From Vibrio jasicida CAIM 1864 = LMG 25398 (lineage in GTDB: Bacteria; Pseudomonadota; Gammaproteobacteria; Enterobacterales; Vibrionaceae), in NCBI RefSeq assembly GCF_000400365.1, contig NZ_BAOG01000003.1, positions 186,001 through 250,000 on the forward strand: DNA of 64,000 nucleotides. The letters are read 5' to 3'. Shown here one piece after another: positions 60,273 to 64,000 of the stretch (the first letter of the stretch is position 1; the number at the start of each line of letters is the position of its first letter). Below the pieces are notes generated by a model, which had not been told where the DNA came from, did not search any database, and saw only the letters and a program-made list of their open reading frames with translations. The position numbers and the translations under genes are program-made.

Positions 60273-63239
60273 ATGAAAATAAATAAGGTCAGTATAGGGT
60301 TAAGTGTCGCTTGCGGATTATTATTCACGGGCGTCACTCACGCTCAGGTTATTCCGTTCAATAATAATCAGCCAACTAATGACTTACAGGGTGATTTTGA
60401 GGCGATGGTCATTTATGCGCAAAACATCACGGTTCCTCATCACAACGATAAAGGCGATCCTAGGCCGCACCTCACTGCATTGCGTGATACTTTGTTGCTT
60501 GTTAAACCTGTCGAGCATGCACTGGACTCGACGCAAGTGAGAGTGATTGGGCGCGATGTTAAAGGTGAGCAATTAGGTGTGCTGTCACTGAACCCACCAG
60601 AGCAACTTCCGAGTCACGATGGTTCAAACCTCGATATTACGTATGCGCAAGATATGTGGTCAGTGGCACTGCCAGCGACTTGGATACAGCCCGGCCTTAC
60701 TCTAGAGCTCCTGAATGGAAGCACATCAGGCGTCCTCTCCGGTTTGGATATTGGTGCGCCGAACGAATTGCTGATAAACACGATGGATTTAGGGATGTTA
60801 ACCAATCCAAGGGGGCGTTTTTACTTCGCAGATAATCCTGAAAGACATAGAGACTACTTCCAAAAAATTCCGGTAAGCAAGTTGATCGTTAACCCGTACG
60901 AAACAGTGAAACTCAATAAAGTGATGCTGCCAGATGGTCGCTTGTTAACCGAGTTAGACCCGAGCACGGGCACTTGGCACAAAGGGGATATGCGTGCGTA
61001 TACCACCAAGATTCTGATGTCGCACGGCATCAACCTAGCAAACTATGGCATCAACTCTTCAACAGCGATCTCAGAGAGAGCACATCCATATACGGCGAAT
61101 CAAATTACAGCGATTGCCGCAGTAGGGCGTTATCAAAATGGTGTGGTTGCTCACGGTGGCAGTGGTGGCAACGGTATGGTAACTATCGACTCATCGTTAG
61201 GTAATGAATGGAGTCACGAAGTCGGACATAACTTTGGCCTTGGGCACTGGCCGGGCGGCACGGATGGTACAACGCATCGGCCATCTACAGACATAAACTC
61301 TGCATGGGGTTGGGATCAATTCCAACAGCGTTTTATTGCTAACTTCATGTGGAACAAGCGCAATGGTCAGGATCAGGTTTGTTGTACCGACGGCATAGGA
61401 ATCCCAGCTTTTGAAGGCTATAAGTTCAACAGAGATGCAATGGGGGGCGGTGAGCCAACTTCACCGATTTCCAAATACACTCTGCACACTCCGTTTGTAC
61501 TAGAAAAGATTCAGACCTTTATGGAAAAGAAAGCGGCGTTTGATGAGGCATCGTCGACTGGCTTTAGTAAATGGAACGATGAAACGAAAACGATGCAAGA
61601 GTTTGAACAACCAGCGCTCTTGTTGGCCAAATCTATCGCCTCGCAATCTCAACTAAATACGATCAAAGACGACACGGTAGGTTCTGTGTTGTTGGGTTAC
61701 ATCAATGACTTTGATATCACAAAGGTAGAAACGGGAGACGGCCGTTGGATTCGCGATATTTACTTGCCGAGTGCTGCAAATGTTGTCGCGGGTAAAGTGG
61801 TGAACGTCGCACGTTACTCTGGGTATGGCGTGACCGTTCATATTAATGGCCAATCGGTGAACTTGAATCGTGGTGACAGCAAGTTTTACATCAGCGACGG
61901 TAAAGGTTGGCAAGAAACCAGTGAAGCGCAGGTAGCGGAAAATAACCCGACACGTGTCCCTACGGATAGCGGTGTCGCTGTCACAACACTTGTTGGTTAT
62001 TACGACCCTCAGCAAACACTTAACAGCTATATTTTCCCAGCGTTACATGGTGCGTATGGCTTTGTTTATCAGCCGACTCCGGCAGAGATCCTAAACACAA
62101 ATGGATGTTATGTCAGGGTGTATAACGGTAGAAACTACCAAACGGATAACTACCAATTGGTTGGATTCCGTTATGACGATAACGTGATGAACAAGTTCCA
62201 CATCAACCTCAAGCAATCGGATGCACCGACAAGAGCAGAAGTTGTCTGCGATAACACGGTGTTGAGTTCGTTAGACATTGAGAAACCAAAGCAAGACCTC
62301 AAAGTCTCTATTGTTCAGTCTGATTCCTTAACCGACTCCACTCTAACGGAGAATAGCGCACCTGTTGCTCACGCTGGTGAAGATCAGTCTGTACTGTCAG
62401 GCACAACCATTACGCTATCTGCAAACCAGTCGACGGATGCCGATGGTGATGAGTTAACCTATTTTTGGAAGCAAATCTCGGGTTTACCTGCGACCATTCA
62501 GTCGACCGACAAAGTTAACACCAGTGTCATTTTACCGGAGTCTAACAAAGCGGAGTCGTACGTTTTTTCCGTCACGGTCTCCGATGGAAAAGCAAGTTCT
62601 GAAGATACGGTGATGATTAGTGCTCAGCCTCAAGTAAACCAAAATCATGCGCCGCAAGTGTCTCTCCCGCAAAGCATGGAGGCAAAATCTGGTGCAGTTA
62701 TTGAGATTGCCGCAACGGCATCGGACCAAGATGGTGATGTGCTTTCATATCAATGGCACACATCGGGCCTAGCTTATCTGCCTGTGTCAGTAGGCACTAT
62801 TCGTCTGACGGCTTCAGAAGTCACGGTCGATAGCCAATTTACGGTTCGTGTGATCGTCACTGATCCAGCAGGGGAAAGTGCCAGTTCAAGCACGATTGTG
62901 AAAGTTAAAGCCAACAACAATTCCTGCAGCATCAGTGATCCAAATGCGGCGAACTACGCTGTATGGTCTGCAAGCAAATCGTACTCGGGTGGTGATCTTG
63001 TCAGCCACAAGCAGCTCGCTTGGAAGGCAAAATACTGGAGCCAGAACAATCAACCTGATAACAGCGATGCCTGGGAGCTCGTCAGCGATGTAGCGTTGCC
63101 GTGGTCAACTCAAAAAGCCTACTCCGGCGGTGATCAAGTGACGTACAACGGCGTTAAGTATGAGGCGAAGTGGTGGACGCGTGGTGATCAGCCGGATACA
63201 TCAAGTGTATGGAAGAATGCTGGCGTAGCATGTCCATGA
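60273..63239 (+). CDS. TagA/StcE-like M66 metalloprotease with two chitin-binding domains
   Basis: This 988-aa secreted protease has a signal peptide (about 1-24) and an N-terminal beta domain. Its M66 catalytic zinc motif is HEVGHNFGLGH, with H315, E316, H319 and H325. Residues about 695-885 hold two PKD/cadherin-like repeats (NSAPVAHAGEDQSVLSG; NHAPQVSLPQSMEAKSG). Two CBM5/12 chitin-binding modules follow near 890-935 (YAVWSASKSYSGGDLVS) and 940-985 (WSTQKAYSGGDQVTYNG). StcE and V. cholerae TagA cut mucin-type glycoproteins, and the chitin-binding tail could hold this enzyme on chitin or mucin. All active-site residues are present. A ribosome-binding site (AAGGGAAAGG) precedes the ATG. Confidence 0.93.
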   Translation: MKINKVSIGLSVACGLLFTGVTHAQVIPFNNNQPTNDLQGDFEAMVIYAQNITVPHHNDKGDPRPHLTALRDTLLLVKPVEHALDSTQVRVIGRDVKGEQLGVLSLNPPEQLPSHDGSNLDITYAQDMWSVALPATWIQPGLTLELLNGSTSGVLSGLDIGAPNELLINTMDLGMLTNPRGRFYFADNPERHRDYFQKIPVSKLIVNPYETVKLNKVMLPDGRLLTELDPSTGTWHKGDMRAYTTKILMSHGINLANYGINSSTAISERAHPYTANQITAIAAVGRYQNGVVAHGGSGGNGMVTIDSSLGNEWSHEVGHNFGLGHWPGGTDGTTHRPSTDINSAWGWDQFQQRFIANFMWNKRNGQDQVCCTDGIGIPAFEGYKFNRDAMGGGEPTSPISKYTLHTPFVLEKIQTFMEKKAAFDEASSTGFSKWNDETKTMQEFEQPALLLAKSIASQSQLNTIKDDTVGSVLLGYINDFDITKVETGDGRWIRDIYLPSAANVVAGKVVNVARYSGYGVTVHINGQSVNLNRGDSKFYISDGKGWQETSEAQVAENNPTRVPTDSGVAVTTLVGYYDPQQTLNSYIFPALHGAYGFVYQPTPAEILNTNGCYVRVYNGRNYQTDNYQLVGFRYDDNVMNKFHINLKQSDAPTRAEVVCDNTVLSSLDIEKPKQDLKVSIVQSDSLTDSTLTENSAPVAHAGEDQSVLSGTTITLSANQSTDADGDELTYFWKQISGLPATIQSTDKVNTSVILPESNKAESYVFSVTVSDGKASSEDTVMISAQPQVNQNHAPQVSLPQSMEAKSGAVIEIAATASDQDGDVLSYQWHTSGLAYLPVSVGTIRLTASEVTVDSQFTVRVIVTDPAGESASSSTIVKVKANNNSCSISDPNAANYAVWSASKSYSGGDLVSHKQLAWKAKYWSQNNQPDNSDAWELVSDVALPWSTQKAYSGGDQVTYNGVKYEAKWWTRGDQPDTSSVWKNAGVACP

Positions 63240-63259
63240 TGCTTTTCCTTCGTTAATTT

Positions 63260-63288
63260 GTCGGGAGAACTGCCTCCCGACTTGTCTT
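63260..63288 (+). terminator. Hairpin after the M66 protease gene
   Basis: GTCGGGAG / CTCCCGAC, an eight-base-pair stem with a six-base loop, followed by a pyrimidine-rich but not pure T stretch. Probably a terminator of moderate strength. Confidence 0.65.
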
Positions 63289-63394
63289 TCTCATTATCAA
63301 TAAATGATCTTTTCAATTGCCGAGGCCAATGCCTTTGGGCAAGGGCACGTTGTACTTGTTAGTCAGGTAAACGCTAGGAAACAAGGAGAAAAAT

Positions 63395-64000
63395 ATGATT
63401 AAACCAAAATTGAAGTTACTTGCTGTAGCACTATCGTGTTTCAGTGCTGTTCCGCAAGCCGCTTTAGCTGATGTTCACATCGGAAAAGAGTTCCAGATCG
63501 AAGTGATGAGAGATGCCTCAAGGGTGGCATATACCGCAGAAGAACTGGGGCTAGAAACACCCGCGCTTATCGCGATCGAAGTCCTTAACGACGCTCATCA
63601 GCGTGTTGGGCTACTGCATATTAAAAGCCCTTTATACTTGCAGTTTGAAGAATTTGAAGAGCAAACAGGCGAATTTGTCGCGGCCCATGAAAAGTGGTTT
63701 GAGCAGGGAATGGTGAGTTTAGATCATGCTCAGCAAGCGACGTTAGAGAGAGGAAGTTCTGTTCGCTTCTACAGTTTAAATGAGGCTGGCGAAGTTATTG
63801 AACTGCTCATGGTCCAGCCAAAGCGTTTGGCTTCCCTTCGAACAAGCAGTGTTTCCACGTCTGCCTATAAATTTATTGATAATGGGTCTCCAAATGAAAA
63901 AATCGATTTAGTTTTGTTAGGAGACGGGTATACCGCTGGAGAGAAAGAAAAATTCCGAAGCGATGCAAAACTGATTACCGATGGTTTTTTTGCTAAATCA
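63395..64000 (+). CDS. M64 (IgA peptidase) family metalloprotease, 3' partial
   Basis: The frame opens at ATG 63395, six bases after AAGGAG, and runs 202 codons to the window end without a stop. A signal peptide (LLAVALSCFSAVPQAALA) leads into a beta-rich prodomain. Residues about 167-195 have KIDLVLLGDGYTAGEKEKF, the hallmark that opens the M64 peptidase domain. The HEXXH zinc site lies beyond the window. Family members are secreted zinc proteases, first described as an IgA-cleaving enzyme. It follows the M66 protease by 155 bases and may form an exported protease pair with it. Confidence 0.88.
   Translation, partial: MIKPKLKLLAVALSCFSAVPQAALADVHIGKEFQIEVMRDASRVAYTAEELGLETPALIAIEVLNDAHQRVGLLHIKSPLYLQFEEFEEQTGEFVAAHEKWFEQGMVSLDHAQQATLERGSSVRFYSLNEAGEVIELLMVQPKRLASLRTSSVSTSAYKFIDNGSPNEKIDLVLLGDGYTAGEKEKFRSDAKLITDGFFAKS

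Overview
The window looks like Vibrio DNA, probably a Harveyi-clade species (V. parahaemolyticus / alginolyticus / harveyi type). The grounds are a GbpA-like chitin-active LPMO, a TagA-like M66 protease with CBM5/12 domains, ToxR-type membrane-bound winged-helix regulators, a CS1/alternative chaperone-usher pilus and a moderate GC content. The species is inferred from gene content only. No rRNA, tRNA, CRISPR array, integrase or insertion sequence was seen.

Region 1 (1 to about 36.4 kb) is a dense defence island with every gene on the + strand. It opens with a Zorya locus holding two MotA/MotB-like motor modules in tandem: zorA (5' end outside the window)-zorB-HNH nuclease, a 112-aa orphan, then a second zorA-zorB and an EH-signature ZorC-like protein. 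Next is a type IA restriction-modification system close to EcoKI (hsdR, a 78-aa coiled-coil orphan, hsdM, hsdS), ended by a clear terminator. A small membrane protein follows, then a run of four genes: a DUF4145-fronted SF1 helicase, a helical-repeat/OB-fold protein, McrB with an EVE-like insertion, and McrC. Druantia type III (druH, druE) and its terminator come next. The island ends with a PD-(D/E)XK-like nuclease and an orphan CARF protein of the NE0113/TIGR02584 CRISPR-associated family, although no CRISPR locus is visible.

Region 2 (36.4 to 44.1 kb) looks more like ordinary genome: an MscS channel, an AA10 LPMO, a glycosyltransferase with a phytanoyl-CoA dioxygenase-like enzyme, a GNAT acetyltransferase and a minus-strand HD-GYP protein. 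Most of these units have their own rho-independent terminators.

Region 3 (44.1 to 58.4 kb) is a surface/adhesion block. Two tandem paralogous lipoproteins converge on a nine-gene minus-strand pilus operon: major subunit, minor subunit, usher, chaperone, adhesin, LysM beta-barrel, ToxR-like regulator and two small envelope proteins. A second copy of the regulator plus two small proteins is divergent from the pilus promoter, and its middle gene carries an in-frame TGA. A palindrome lies in the divergent promoter region.

Region 4 (58.4 to 64 kb) encodes exported enzymes: a penicillin-V acylase/choloylglycine-hydrolase family protein, a TagA/StcE-like M66 metalloprotease with two chitin-binding modules, and the start of an M64 (IgA peptidase) family metalloprotease cut by the window end.

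The best candidates for undescribed biology are the double Zorya locus with two different effectors, the helicase/OB-fold pair attached to an EVE-inserted McrBC, the orphan CARF plus nuclease pair, and the duplicated regulator cassette flanking the pilus operon.
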